Below are positions 25,325-34,552 of a stretch of DNA of 64,000 nucleotides, piece after piece. The stretch spans positions 186,001 through 250,000 of the forward strand of contig JAENZJ010000001.1 in the NCBI GenBank assembly GCA_016841325.1, read 5' to 3'. Position numbers and translations under genes: made by a program. How positions within the stretch are numbered: the first letter of the stretch is position 1; every line of letters begins with the position of its first letter. The stretch is from Thermincola carboxydiphila. Its GTDB lineage: Bacteria > Bacillota > Thermincolia > Thermincolales > UBA2595. The notes under the pieces were generated by a model. The model ran no database searches. It saw only the letters and a program-made list of their open reading frames with translations, and had not been told where the DNA came from.

Positions 25325-26089
25325 ATGGGCAGACGCAAAGGCGAGCCGGAAAAGGCACCCAACCATGAAAGATGGCTCATTACATATGCTGACCTGATTA
25401 CACTCCTGATGATATTTTTCGTCCTCATGTACACCATCAGTAATGTAAATGCAAAGAAATTTGCCCAGTTGTCATCTTCCATGAGCCAGGCCCTGCTTGG
25501 GGAAAAAAGCGGATATTTTATCGGGGAAGCCCAGGGGCCGCTGATGGTGGATACCGGGCAGACCGCTGCCGGCGCCAAGACTGAGGCGGCCAGCATGGAA
25601 GGGGCTCTGGAAGAACTGGAAAAATACATCAAAGAAAAAGGCCTGGAAGGCAAGGTTGAGGTAGGCCAGGAAGAGCGCGGGCTGGTAATCAGTCTTAAGG
25701 AAGCCCTGCTCTTCAGGATCGGATCGGCAGAACTGACACCTGAAGCCAGGAATGTAGTTGCAGATGTTGGCCAGGTCCTGGCAAAGATGCCAAATAATAT
25801 CCGCATCGAAGGGCATACCTGTAACCTTCCCATCAATACGAGCCGTTATCCTTCTAACTGGGAACTCTCAACTGCCAGGGCAACCAATGTGGTCAGGTAT
25901 TTGGTAAACCAGGTAGGACTTAAACCGGAAATGCTGTCTGCCACCGGCTATGGTGAATTCCGGCCAATAGTTCCCAATACCTCTGAACAGAACAGGGCCA
26001 AGAACCGCCGGGTTGACATAGTGGTATTGAAGAGTGTGCTTAATGTTGCCGAACCCGGAAAGGATAACCAGGTAATCATTATTGAATAG
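25325..26089 (+). CDS. motB: Flagellar stator protein MotB
   Basis: Peptidoglycan-anchored stator subunit, 254 residues. The basic start MGRRKGEPEKAPNHERWLIT precedes one membrane span with the ion-binding aspartate in YADLITLLMIFFVLMYT. The OmpA-like domain (residues about 125-240) has IEGHTCNLPI, NWELSTARATNVVRYLV and NRAKNRRVDIV. GGGGTGA lies 5 bases before ATG. Operon with motA; a terminator follows. Confidence 0.93.
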   Translation: MGRRKGEPEKAPNHERWLITYADLITLLMIFFVLMYTISNVNAKKFAQLSSSMSQALLGEKSGYFIGEAQGPLMVDTGQTAAGAKTEAASMEGALEELEKYIKEKGLEGKVEVGQEERGLVISLKEALLFRIGSAELTPEARNVVADVGQVLAKMPNNIRIEGHTCNLPINTSRYPSNWELSTARATNVVRYLVNQVGLKPEMLSATGYGEFRPIVPNTSEQNRAKNRRVDIVVLKSVLNVAEPGKDNQVIIIE

Positions 26090-26115
26090 CCCGGTAACTA
26101 TTATTTAGACAACAG

Positions 26116-26151
26116 GGATGTCATGACACAATGTCAAAGGCATCCTTTTTT
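26116..26151 (+). terminator. Terminator of motAB
   Basis: GGATG and CATCC with an inner TGAC/GTCA stem, followed directly by six T. Confidence 0.65.
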
Positions 26152-26177
26152 CTACTGCAGGAAAGTTTCTGCAGTAG
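26152..26177 (+). repeat. Perfect inverted repeat before the HD-GGDEF gene
   Basis: CTACTGCAG, 8-base spacer, CTGCAGTAG: a perfect 9-bp palindromic pair directly after the motB terminator and 38 bases before the likely ribosome site of the next gene. Could be an operator or an RNA hairpin. Confidence 0.5.
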
Positions 26178-26231
26178 GAGATGCGGTCGTTTACCGGGAG
26201 CAGCAGATGTCATTGGAGGGAGGCTGGCCTG

Positions 26232-27410
26232 TTGCAGCTTAAGTTAATGTGTCATGGGGAGACAGTTGAATGTGAACGGACCGGGGATAACTGTCATTCA
26301 GCTATGTGCAGCCGTGAGCTGATGCTGAAAGTGATGCAGAGCCTGGTCAGTCCGCAGATAATGCCTGTTATTAACAGGGTATTTGAAATACAGGAATTAT
26401 TCCAGCTGGCTGATGTTGTCTGCCTTGGCGAAAATCAGCTGCACCATGTTGTACGTATGTGTGAACATGCACTCCAGGTCAGGGAAAACTGCCTTCAGGA
26501 GCTTGGTATAAGCCGGGAGACACTCCTCACGGCGGTCCTGTTCCACGATAGCGGTAAGGGAGAAGAAGTTGATGACAGGGGATTTGGGGAACGGAAGATT
26601 AAACAGGCAAAGGTGCCCAGGAAGCTGAAAAACTATGGTATTCCTGCCTGGGTAGAGTTCAGCACCCCGATCCATGACCATATTGAACGCAGCCTGGCGG
26701 TTGGGGAGACTTACAACCTAAAAGATGACATCCTTGAAGCCATTGCCTTGCACCACCACGCTAAAATCCTGCCTGAAACAGTGAAACTTATGGCAAGAGG
26801 GCTGTTCCTGCCGGGTGTAATCTATGAAGATATCCTGCACTATAAGCCGGAACAATATGCTGTAAGCGGCAGTACACTGGCCCAGGCTGTTGCTGTTCTC
26901 GACCAGTTGTGTGCTATTGAAAGAAAGTTTGAAGGGCGGGTTTGCCTTACCGGTAAACCGGAGAAAATGGAAGATGAACTGGTGAAAGACCTTGTTATTG
27001 GTGTCACCGATACTTCCGACCCGCGTATTGCCCTGCTGGGAAACAGCCTGGACGGGAGGGAGACAGTAATTCTGCTGGATATCAGGAGTTTTGGCTCCTT
27101 TGTGGCCAGTAACAGTGAATATAAAGTGCAGGCTATTAAGAAAGAGGTACTCCAGACCATCCGGTCGGTGATCCGGGTCCAGGATCTTTACCGGCAAAAG
27201 GACATGGTAAGTCTCGTCGGAGGGGACGAATATGCTGTGGTCACTAAAGTACAGGAGGAGACAGTAATCAATAAGATGATTAAACGGATCAGGGGTGCGA
27301 TAAAGAGCCGAACCGGCCTTGATGTCCGTTACGGCTACGGAACCGGGGGCACGATAGAGGGGAATTTCCACGTTGCCAGGGAGATGGCTAATTCACAAAA
27401 GGGGATCTGA
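26232..27410 (+). CDS. HD domain plus GGDEF domain hybrid signalling protein
   Basis: A soluble protein of about 392 residues. Residues about 65-230 form an HD phosphohydrolase domain (HHVVRMCEHAL, VLFHDSGKGEE, HDHIERS, ALHHHAKI). Residues about 265-385 look like a GGDEF domain: VILLDIRSFGSFV, then LVGGDEYAVVTKV as the GGDEY signature. It could make or sense cyclic di-GMP, with the HD part hydrolysing a nucleotide. TTG at 26232 is preferred, 8 bases after GGAGGGAGG; ATG at 26181 has a ribosome site flush against it. Following motAB suggests a link to motility control. Confidence 0.7.
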   Translation: MQLKLMCHGETVECERTGDNCHSAMCSRELMLKVMQSLVSPQIMPVINRVFEIQELFQLADVVCLGENQLHHVVRMCEHALQVRENCLQELGISRETLLTAVLFHDSGKGEEVDDRGFGERKIKQAKVPRKLKNYGIPAWVEFSTPIHDHIERSLAVGETYNLKDDILEAIALHHHAKILPETVKLMARGLFLPGVIYEDILHYKPEQYAVSGSTLAQAVAVLDQLCAIERKFEGRVCLTGKPEKMEDELVKDLVIGVTDTSDPRIALLGNSLDGRETVILLDIRSFGSFVASNSEYKVQAIKKEVLQTIRSVIRVQDLYRQKDMVSLVGGDEYAVVTKVQEETVINKMIKRIRGAIKSRTGLDVRYGYGTGGTIEGNFHVAREMANSQKGI

Positions 27411-27442
27411 ACACAAGGTACTGACATCAGGGGTATTAAATT

Positions 27443-27471
27443 TTGACAAAAATTTCAGCTAAAAGTATAAT
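27443..27471 (+). promoter_or_regulatory. Consensus sigma-A promoter of prfB
   Basis: TTGACA and TATAAT with exactly 17 bases between: a perfect vegetative promoter 52 bases before the prfB start. Confidence 0.85.
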
Positions 27472-27522
27472 TATATAGGCTGAGAAATATAACAGCTATA
27501 AAAAGGATTTGGGGGTATACGC

Positions 27523-28627
27523 GTGCTGGCTGATTTGAAAAAAGACCTGGAAACGCTTGGAAGGCGTATCGAAGATTTGAGGGTTTCTCTTTGACTTTGA
27601 CCAAAAATTAAAGAAGATGGCAGAACTGGAATCACGCACTGCTGAGGACGGCTTCTGGGACGATCCGGAAGCGGCTCAGAAAGTAATGCAGGAGATTAAC
27701 CGTCTGCAAAGCCGGATAAATGACTACAACCAGGTGTCACAAAGATATGAGGATGTCAACCTTCTCTGGCAGCTGGGCATGGAAGAGGGAGATGAGTCCC
27801 TGGAAAAGGAAGTTGCCAGGGATATAGAAGTCCTGGAAGCCATGCTCAGTGATATGGAACTGGTGCTGTTGTTAAGCGGCCCGTACGACAGGGCCAATGC
27901 TGTTATTTCACTGCATGCCGGGGCAGGAGGTACTGAGGCCCAGGACTGGGTCGAAATGCTCCTGCGCATGTACACCAGGTGGGCAGATGAAAGGAATTAT
28001 GGTGTGGAAACACTGGACTTCCTGCCTGGGGATGAAGCCGGTGTTAAGAGCGCTTCACTGCTTATTACAGGTGAAAATGTTTATGGTTATCTCAAGTCTG
28101 AAAAGGGAGTACACCGCCTGGTAAGGATATCGCCTTTTGACGCTTCAGGAAGAAGGCACACCTCGTTTGCTTCCGTTGATGTGCTTCCTGAGGTTGAAGA
28201 TGATAACCAGGTAGTTATAGACCCGGGGGACCTCAAGGTGGACACATACCGTTCCGGCGGGGCCGGCGGGCAGCATGTCAATAAAACCGACTCTGCGGTG
28301 CGGATCACACACCTGCCAACAGGGATTGTGGTCCAGTGCCAGAATGAACGTTCCCAGCATGCAAACCGCCTGAAGGCCATGAAACTTCTTCAGGCCAAAC
28401 TCCTGGACCTGCAGCTGAAACAGCGCGAGCAGGAGCTGAACGCCCTGCGCGGGGAACAACAGGAGATTGCCTGGGGAAGCCAGATAAGGTCATACATTTT
28501 CCAGCCTTACACCCTGGTGAAAGACCACCGGACGGGAGTCGAGACAGGCAATGTCGATGCGGTAATGAATGGAAATATTGACCCGTTTATCTCTGCTTAC
28601 CTGCAACTACAGGCCAAACGCCGCTAA
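27523..28627 (+). CDS. prfB: Peptide chain release factor 2, with programmed +1 frameshift
   Basis: Terminates translation at UGA and UAA. The gene is read as two frames: 23 codons from GTG 27523 to CTT 27589-27591, then TGA at 27592. A +1 slip skips T27592 and continues at GAC 27593 through the stop at 28627, giving 367 residues. The second frame contains RF2-specific SPF (RISPFDASGRR) and the catalytic GGQ (GGAGGQHVNKTDSAVR). GGGGG lies 7 bases before the GTG. Classic autoregulation: low RF2 favours the frameshift. Confidence 0.95.
27578..27595 (+). promoter_or_regulatory. RF2 programmed +1 frameshift site
   Basis: An internal Shine-Dalgarno-like TGAGGG precedes the slippery CTT-TGA-C. Reading past TGA in the +1 frame restores the conserved SLDFDQKLKKMAELE segment. 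Confidence 0.92.
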
Positions 28628-28733
28628 ATGACACCGGCAAATATGCCGGTAAAATGATGCCGGTAAAATAATGTGGTTAGAACAGGAGCTCCCGAGGGAT
28701 TATACTAGTAGCATGCTTGGGGAGTTGGCTTCC

Positions 28734-29576
28734 TTGAAATTTAGGGTTTTACGCGAATATTTTTTCATATTAATAGGAGTTATACTTACAGCAGTGGGAC
28801 TGGACATGTTTCTGGTGCCCAATAAAATTGCTGCCGGCGGGGTAAGCGGGATTGCCACCATCGTTTATTATGCGGCGCGTTTTCCGGTGGGCCTGACTAT
28901 GTTCATCATAAACGTGCCCCTTTTCCTGATCGGGATCAGGAAACTGGGGATGGGCTTTGGCATCAGGTCTCTGTTTGGGACGGTGACCATCTCCCTGGCT
29001 GTGGACCTCCTGGCCCCGGTTTTGCCCGTTCCTACCAGGGACCCGCTGCTTGCCTCCATTTACGGTGGTATCGTTACCGGAATAGGTATCGGTATTGTTT
29101 TCCGCAACAGGGGTACAACAGGCGGTACAGACCTGGCTGCCGCCATTGTGAATAACTATATGAAAATGAGTGTCGGTGTGGTTCTCTTTATGATTGATGC
29201 CTCAGTTATAATCGCCGCCGGCATTACCTTCAGGAGTGCGGAACTGGCTCTCTATGCCCTGCTTACTGTTTTCCTTACCTCAAGGGTAATTGACATGGTC
29301 CAGGAAGGATTTGGCTATGCCAAAGCGGCACTGATTATTTCAGACAGGCCCCGGGACATATCTGAGGCTATCCTGAGCCAGATGGACCGGGGTGTTACCA
29401 CTTTAAAGGGTAAGGGGATGTATACCGGGACTGACCGGGATGTGGTTTTTTCTGTGGTTACCAGGGCCGAGATTTCCATCCTGAAGGAATTGGTACATAG
29501 TATTGACCCCAGGGCCTTTGTTATTCTGACTGATGTCCATGAAGTCCTGGGCGAGGGTTTTAAGAAAAGAGTATGA
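28734..29576 (+). CDS. YitT family membrane protein (DUF161/DUF2179)
   Basis: A membrane protein of about 280 residues with five to six hydrophobic segments: ILIGVILTAVGLDMFLVPN, GGVSGIATIVYY, GLTMFIINVPLFLIG and GGIVTGIGIGIVFRNRGTTGG, the last being the family signature. A C-terminal cytoplasmic DUF2179 domain starts near residue 205 (YAKAALIISDRPRDI, GVTTLKGKGMYTG). Function unsettled. TTG at 28734 is preferred because GGGGAG lies 9 bases upstream; ATG at 28671 or 28713 are possible but poorly served. Confidence 0.85.
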   Translation: MKFRVLREYFFILIGVILTAVGLDMFLVPNKIAAGGVSGIATIVYYAARFPVGLTMFIINVPLFLIGIRKLGMGFGIRSLFGTVTISLAVDLLAPVLPVPTRDPLLASIYGGIVTGIGIGIVFRNRGTTGGTDLAAAIVNNYMKMSVGVVLFMIDASVIIAAGITFRSAELALYALLTVFLTSRVIDMVQEGFGYAKAALIISDRPRDISEAILSQMDRGVTTLKGKGMYTGTDRDVVFSVVTRAEISILKELVHSIDPRAFVILTDVHEVLGEGFKKRV

Positions 29577-29613
29577 AAATATTCATAAAACCGAGAAGGA
29601 GTGACAGAAGACA

Positions 29614-30447
29614 ATGGATAGTTCTATACTGCAGGATTTGGAGGTAAAGGCCTGCAACATGCGGCAGAATATCGTGAGGATGCTGGGGGAAGCCGGATCA
29701 GGCCACCCCGGGGGATCTCTTTCTGCTGCCGATATTGTAGCTGCCCTGTTTTTTAAGGAGATGAAGCTGGACCCGGAGAAGCCGGACTGGCCTGAAAGAG
29801 ACCGCTTTGTGCTCAGTAAGGGCCATGCTGCCCCTGTTCTATATGCCGCTTTGGCTGAGAAAGGGTTTTTTCCGCTGTATGAGCTGTTGACTCTGAGGAA
29901 AACCGGCAGCAGGCTGCAGGGCCACCCCAGTATGAAGCACCTTCCCGGGGTTGAGATGTCAACCGGCTCGCTGGGACAGGGGCTTTCGGTTGCTAACGGA
30001 ATGGCTATTGCCGGTAAACTGGACAAGCGCAATTACCGGGTATATGTCCTCCTGGGTGACGGAGAGATTCAGGAAGGCCAGGTCTGGGAGGCTGCCATGG
30101 CGGCTGCCCACTATAAGCTGGACAACCTGGTTGCCTTCCTGGACCATAATGGCCTGCAGATTGACGGACCGGTATCCCAGGTAATGTCACCGGAGCCTGT
30201 GGCTGATAAATGGCGTGCCTTTGGCTGGCATGTTGAAGAGATAGACGGCCATAATATGAAGGAGATTACAGATGTCCTGACCCGGGCCAGGGAAATCAAA
30301 GGCAAGCCTGTTATGGTTGTGGCCAGGACAGTAAAGGGAAAAGGAGTATCATTCATGGAAAATCAGGTTGGCTGGCACGGCAATGCCCCGAGGGCTGAGC
30401 AGACAGACCAGGCTCTGGCAGAGTTGGGAGGGAAGGCCGATGAGTAA
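29614..30447 (+). CDS. Transketolase, N-terminal subunit
   Basis: The thiamine-diphosphate-binding half of a split transketolase, 277 residues. [46 protein letters not shown] and the ThDP motif [20 protein letters not shown] are all present. The enzyme moves two-carbon units in the non-oxidative pentose-phosphate pathway. Split two-gene transketolases are common in Clostridia and archaea. ATG at 29614 follows GAAGGAG. It overlaps the next gene by 8 bases, so the two subunits are coupled. Confidence 0.92.
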   Translation: MDSSILQDLEVKACNMRQNIVRMLGEAGSGHPGGSLSAADIVAALFFKEMKLDPEKPDWPERDRFVLSKGHAAPVLYAALAEKGFFPLYELLTLRKTGSRLQGHPSMKHLPGVEMSTGSLGQGLSVANGMAIAGKLDKRNYRVYVLLGDGEIQEGQVWEAAMAAAHYKLDNLVAFLDHNGLQIDGPVSQVMSPEPVADKWRAFGWHVEEIDGHNMKEITDVLTRAREIKGKPVMVVARTVKGKGVSFMENQVGWHGNAPRAEQTDQALAELGGKADE

Positions 30448-31390
30448 AAAAATAGCGACACGGGAGGCTTATGGGAAAACACTGGCCCGCTTGGGTGCAG
30501 TGAACCCTGACATAGTAGTCCTTGATGCCGACCTTTCCAAGTCAACAAAGACAGCTGATTTTGCCGCCGAATTTCCTGACCGCTTTTTTGACATGGGAGT
30601 TGCCGAGCAAAATATGCTGGGGACAGCTGCCGGACTGGCAGCCGCAGGGAAAATACCTTTTGCCAGTTCCTTTGCGGTGTTTGCCACCGGGAGGGCCTTT
30701 GAACAGATCCGTAATTCCATAGCATACCCTGTACTGAATGTTAAGATTGCAGCCAGCCATGCCGGGATAAGCGTAGGTGAGGACGGTGCCTCACACCAGT
30801 CTGTTGAGGATATTTCCCTGATGCGGACACTGCCCAATATGACGGTGATTGTACCTGCTGATGCTGTGGAGACCGAAAAAGCGGTAGAGTCAGCAGTGGA
30901 GATCAAAGGGCCTGTTTACCTGAGACTTGGCAGGCTTGGCCTTCCGGTACTGTTTGACGAAAACTACCGGTTTGAGGTGGGAAAAGCAGTTACCCTCAGG
31001 GAGGGAAGTGATGTTACTATCATTGCCTGCGGCCTGATGACAGGACAGGCATTGGAGGCAGCAGATGCCCTGGGAGGGGAAGGAATTAGCGCCCGGGTAA
31101 TTAATATGCATACTATAAAGCCAATTGACAGGAATGTGATTATCAAGGCTGCTCTGGAAACCGGTGCAGTTGTTACCGCAGAAGAGCACAGCATCATAGG
31201 GGGGCTTGGCAGCGCTGTGGCTGAGGTCCTGGTACAGTCAGAACCGGTTCCCCAGGAGATGGTGGGGGTCAGGGACACCTTTGGCGAGTCCGGGCCGCCG
31301 GCAGAACTCCTGCAGAAATACGGGCTGACGGCCGGGGACATTGCTGCCGCAGCAAAGAGGGCTCTGGGCAGGAAAAAAGAGATAAAGTAA
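30440..31390 (+). CDS. Transketolase, C-terminal subunit
   Basis: The pyrimidine-binding and C-terminal domains of the split transketolase, 316 residues. [42 protein letters not shown] (with the catalytic glutamate) and [12 protein letters not shown]-like [16 protein letters not shown] are clear signatures. The C-terminal domain has [20 protein letters not shown] at 30440 lies after GGGAGGGAAGG; the open frame to 30368 lies inside the upstream gene and is not coding. Confidence 0.93.
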   Translation: MSKKIATREAYGKTLARLGAVNPDIVVLDADLSKSTKTADFAAEFPDRFFDMGVAEQNMLGTAAGLAAAGKIPFASSFAVFATGRAFEQIRNSIAYPVLNVKIAASHAGISVGEDGASHQSVEDISLMRTLPNMTVIVPADAVETEKAVESAVEIKGPVYLRLGRLGLPVLFDENYRFEVGKAVTLREGSDVTIIACGLMTGQALEAADALGGEGISARVINMHTIKPIDRNVIIKAALETGAVVTAEEHSIIGGLGSAVAEVLVQSEPVPQEMVGVRDTFGESGPPAELLQKYGLTAGDIAAAAKRALGRKKEIK

Positions 31391-31450
31391 AGAAGTGTCA
31401 GTGGCTTATGGCAGTACTTTGGGAGAGATCAGGCAAGGGAGTGAGTATAA

Positions 31451-32347
31451 TTGAAACGGGTATCAAGCAGCAGTTCAGTGTTAAAGATGTCGCCGGATAA
31501 TCAGCCGGCGGCCCATATAGACTCAGGCAGTACTGTTGTATTCGAAACAATGGACTGTTTCAGTAATCATATCCAGCGGGAGGACCAGTTGTTCAGCTCC
31601 GTGGGGTGGGATCTGATAAATCCTGCTACCGGACCCGTCTACATAAATGGGGCGGAACCGGGTGACACTCTCAAAATTGAGGTGCTGGACATCGTTACTG
31701 CTGAAAAAGGGGTTATGACAACCGCCCCCGGGATGGGTGTGCTTGGTGAAATCGTATCTGAAACCACCAGGATAATTCCTATTAAGGAAGGTAAAGCCAT
31801 ATTTAATGAAAAGATACAGATTCATGTAAATCCTATGATAGGAGTTATCGGAACAGCTCCCCAAAAGGGGGAGATACCTACAGGCACACCGGAAAGTCAT
31901 GGCGGAAACATGGACTGTAAGAGAGTGGTCAAAGGGGCCACCCTTTATCTTCCGGTCAATGTACCTGGTGGACTTCTGTCTGTAGGAGATTTGCATGCGG
32001 TGATGGGAGATGGTGAAATAGTTGTCTGTGGCCTGGAAATTCCGGGTGAGGTTACTTTAAGGGTAACTGTTCTCAAGGGACAGACCCTGCCTCTGCCGAT
32101 GCTGGCTGAAGGTGACTCTGTAATGACAATTGCTTCTGCCAAAACCCTTGATGAGGCTGCTCAAATGGCTACAGTCAACATGCATTCCTTTTTATGCCAA
32201 GAGTTGAAGATGGATATTGATGAGGCAGGAATGCTGCTGTCCCTGCTGGGTGACCTCAAAATATGTCAGGTGGTTGATCCCCTGATGACTGCACGTATGG
32301 AGTTCCCCAGATGGGTTCTGGAGTCTTATGGCTACTCTTTACAGTAA
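31451..32347 (+). CDS. Acetamidase/formamidase family protein
   Basis: Predicted amidohydrolase that releases ammonia from short amides, 298 residues, soluble. The family pattern is clear: TGPVYINGAEPGDTLKIEVL, GVIGTAPQKGEIPTGTPESH, GGNMDCKRVVKGATLYLPV, GGLLSVGDLHAVMGDGE. TTG at 31451 follows GGGAG by 9 bases. It stands alone between the transketolase and a long noncoding gap. No amide transporter is nearby, so the physiological substrate is open. Confidence 0.88.
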   Translation: MKRVSSSSSVLKMSPDNQPAAHIDSGSTVVFETMDCFSNHIQREDQLFSSVGWDLINPATGPVYINGAEPGDTLKIEVLDIVTAEKGVMTTAPGMGVLGEIVSETTRIIPIKEGKAIFNEKIQIHVNPMIGVIGTAPQKGEIPTGTPESHGGNMDCKRVVKGATLYLPVNVPGGLLSVGDLHAVMGDGEIVVCGLEIPGEVTLRVTVLKGQTLPLPMLAEGDSVMTIASAKTLDEAAQMATVNMHSFLCQELKMDIDEAGMLLSLLGDLKICQVVDPLMTARMEFPRWVLESYGYSLQ

Positions 32348-32407
32348 TGTAATATTCTTGTGTGGTTTATAAATAATATGTTTTAAATGCAGGGGGCTGT
32401 CTGTTTG

Positions 32408-32765
32408 TTAAACTGACATCCGTTTCACGGACAGTTTCAAGAATAGTTCCCATGGTCAATCGATGCGCAGAACTGATGCTTTTTCTCAAAGGGTGTCAGT
32501 TCTGTTTTCAATTGCATTTGTTCTGATTCAATGTTCACCCGTTTCTTTTGTTTTGAGAAAAGGTATGTGGGTAAATTGTTATTATATTTTTCAGACAGTA
32601 TATATAGAGCTAAAAAACGTATATTTATAGAACGGTTATCTGTATTAAATAATGCCTTGTGCTCTCATCGGGGCTATTGCCAAAAGAGTTAAAGCCCATT
32701 ATATTACAGTTGGACTGCGCGGAATAATTTTTAAAAAACAACGCCATTAGCTTTGGCGTTTTTTT
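32408..32765 (+). ncRNA. Candidate noncoding RNA with hairpins and terminator in a 614-base gap
   Basis: The gap between the formamidase and ftsE has no ORF but contains several structures on the + strand. AAACTG-aca-TCCG pairs with CGGACAGTTT (32410-32437). CAGAACTGA pairs perfectly with TCAGTTCTG (32468-32504). An intrinsic terminator ends it at 32740-32765. It could be a long 3' untranslated region of the formamidase gene or a separate small RNA. The remaining 32766-32961 holds a TATAAT at 32850 that may serve ftsE. Confidence 0.4.
32740..32765 (+). terminator. Intrinsic terminator upstream of ftsE
   Basis: AACGCCA and TGGCGTT, 7-bp stem, 7-base loop, then a run of seven T. Confidence 0.85.
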
Positions 32766-32961
32766 CCCCCTACCCTACACTCCGGCAATACCTCACTACC
32801 CTCCCTAGAAAATCCTGCTAATTCTAAACTTTAAAAGAGGAATTTAAGATATAATGTCGAAAAAATTAACTATATTTGTGAGTCTGTGAGACAGGCCTAT
32901 GTTACGCCCAGCATATGTAGTACTGTGTCGGAACAATATTGTTAGGGGTGTTATTTATTAA

Positions 32962-33648
32962 ATGATACATATGATTAATGTCTCCAAGATTTATCCTAAT
33001 GGGACCAAAGCCCTGACAGATATAACAATGAGGATAGAGAAGGGAGAATTTGTGTTTCTGGTAGGTCCCAGCGGCGCCGGTAAGTCGACAATGACAAAGT
33101 TGATTTTTCGGGAAGAACAGCCATCAAGGGGCCAAATTCTCTTTAACCGAAAAAACATTTCCCGCTATAAGAGGCGTGAAATACCGTATATCAGAAGGTC
33201 AATAGGTGTCATATTCCAGGATTTCAGGCTCCTGCCGGGGAAAACGGTAGCTGAGAACGTTGCCTTTGCCCTTGAGGTGATTGAAGCACCCCGGAAGGAA
33301 ATTAAGAAAGCTGTGCCGGCAGCGCTGGAAATGGTCAGGCTTGCCGATAAGGCTAATGTAATGCCATCTGAACTCTCCGGAGGAGAGCAGCAGAGGGTGG
33401 CTATCGCCCGGGCTATTGTAAACAACCCGCCTCTGGTTATTGCTGATGAACCTACCGGAAATCTAGACCCTGACACATCATGGGAGATTGTAAACCTGCT
33501 CCAGGAAATAAACAAATGCGGGACAACCATTCTCATGGCCACACATGCCAAAGAAATAGTGGACTCCATGAAAAAAAGGGTTATTGCCCTGGAAAAGGGC
33601 AGGATTGCCAGGGATGAGGAAAGAGGTGGATACGGGTATGAAGATTAG
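32962..33648 (+). CDS. ftsE: Cell division ATP-binding protein FtsE
   Basis: ABC-type ATPase that works with FtsX to activate peptidoglycan hydrolases at division or elongation. The 228-residue protein has Walker A GPSGAGKST (residues 36-44), the Q-loop VIFQDFRLL, the signature LSGGEQQRVAIARA, and Walker B LVIADEPTGNLDP. Short N-terminus MIHMINVSKIYPNG is typical. GGGGTG precedes ATG at 32962. It overlaps ftsX by 11 bases. Confidence 0.96.
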   Translation: MIHMINVSKIYPNGTKALTDITMRIEKGEFVFLVGPSGAGKSTMTKLIFREEQPSRGQILFNRKNISRYKRREIPYIRRSIGVIFQDFRLLPGKTVAENVAFALEVIEAPRKEIKKAVPAALEMVRLADKANVMPSELSGGEQQRVAIARAIVNNPPLVIADEPTGNLDPDTSWEIVNLLQEINKCGTTILMATHAKEIVDSMKKRVIALEKGRIARDEERGGYGYED

Positions 33649-34531
33649 GACATTTGGCTACTTCATCCGTGAAGCCTGCAAATCCCTCTACCGTAATAAC
33701 TGGATGGGCCTGGCGTCCATTGGCACAGTTGCCGTATCCCTGATTATATTCGGGGCATCACTGATAACAGTCATGAATGCGAATTACCTGGCTACCAGGC
33801 TGGAATCAAATGTGGAAATAATAGCCTATCTGAAGGATAACGTCCCTGAAGATGAGGCCCGGGGGCTGTATGAAGAGATTAAAGACCTGCCCGGGGTTGC
33901 CAAGGTGAAGTTTAAGAGCAGGGACCAGGCGCTCAGGGAATTCAGGGAGGAGCTGGGGGCCCAGCAGAATATGGTAGATGCCCTCGGGGGCGATAATCCA
34001 CTGCCACATCTTTATGCCATAAATACCATAGCCCCTGAGGATGTGACCAGGGTGGCTGAAAGGATCCAGGCCTTAAAACAGGTGGACAAGGTGGATTATG
34101 GGAAGGATTTTGTGGAAAAGATGTTTTCCATCATTAAATGGGTGCGCCTGGTAGGCATGACGGTAATCGTCCTGCTTGGTCTGGCCGCTGTTTTCCTGAT
34201 TGCGACTACCATCAGGCTGACCGTTTTTAGCAGAAGAAAAGAGATAGAAATAATGAAGGTCCTGGGAGCTACCAACTGGTTTATCAGGTGGCCCTTCCTG
34301 CTGGAGGGAATGGCTCTTGGTTTTACCGGGGCGCTGCTTGCAGTCCTTGTAGTCGGTGTGAGTTATGTGTCATTTACTGATTACATCCAGAAAAATTTCA
34401 ATTATGCCGTTTTCGGACTGCAGACAGACCCGCAGTTTATGATGATACTTGGCGCTTCTATGCTGGGAGCGGGCATGTTTATCGGGGCTGTGGGAAGCGG
34501 AATTTCCATGCGCAGGTTCTTAAGGATCTAG
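33638..34531 (+). CDS. ftsX: Cell division protein FtsX
   Basis: Membrane partner of FtsE, 297 residues. One hydrophobic segment near residues 25-48 is followed by a large extracellular domain (NVEIIAYLKDNVPEDEA) and three segments near 175-200, 220-250 and 265-295. RKEIEIMKVLGATNWFIRWPF is the conserved cytoplasmic motif. ATG at 33638 is chosen for GAGGTGG 7 bases upstream and the canonical start MKIRTFGYFIREACKSLYRN; the longer frame to 33584 lies in ftsE. Confidence 0.95.
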   Translation: MKIRTFGYFIREACKSLYRNNWMGLASIGTVAVSLIIFGASLITVMNANYLATRLESNVEIIAYLKDNVPEDEARGLYEEIKDLPGVAKVKFKSRDQALREFREELGAQQNMVDALGGDNPLPHLYAINTIAPEDVTRVAERIQALKQVDKVDYGKDFVEKMFSIIKWVRLVGMTVIVLLGLAAVFLIATTIRLTVFSRRKEIEIMKVLGATNWFIRWPFLLEGMALGFTGALLAVLVVGVSYVSFTDYIQKNFNYAVFGLQTDPQFMMILGASMLGAGMFIGAVGSGISMRRFLRI

Positions 34532-34552
34532 TGGTGAAGGAGGGAAAAAACC

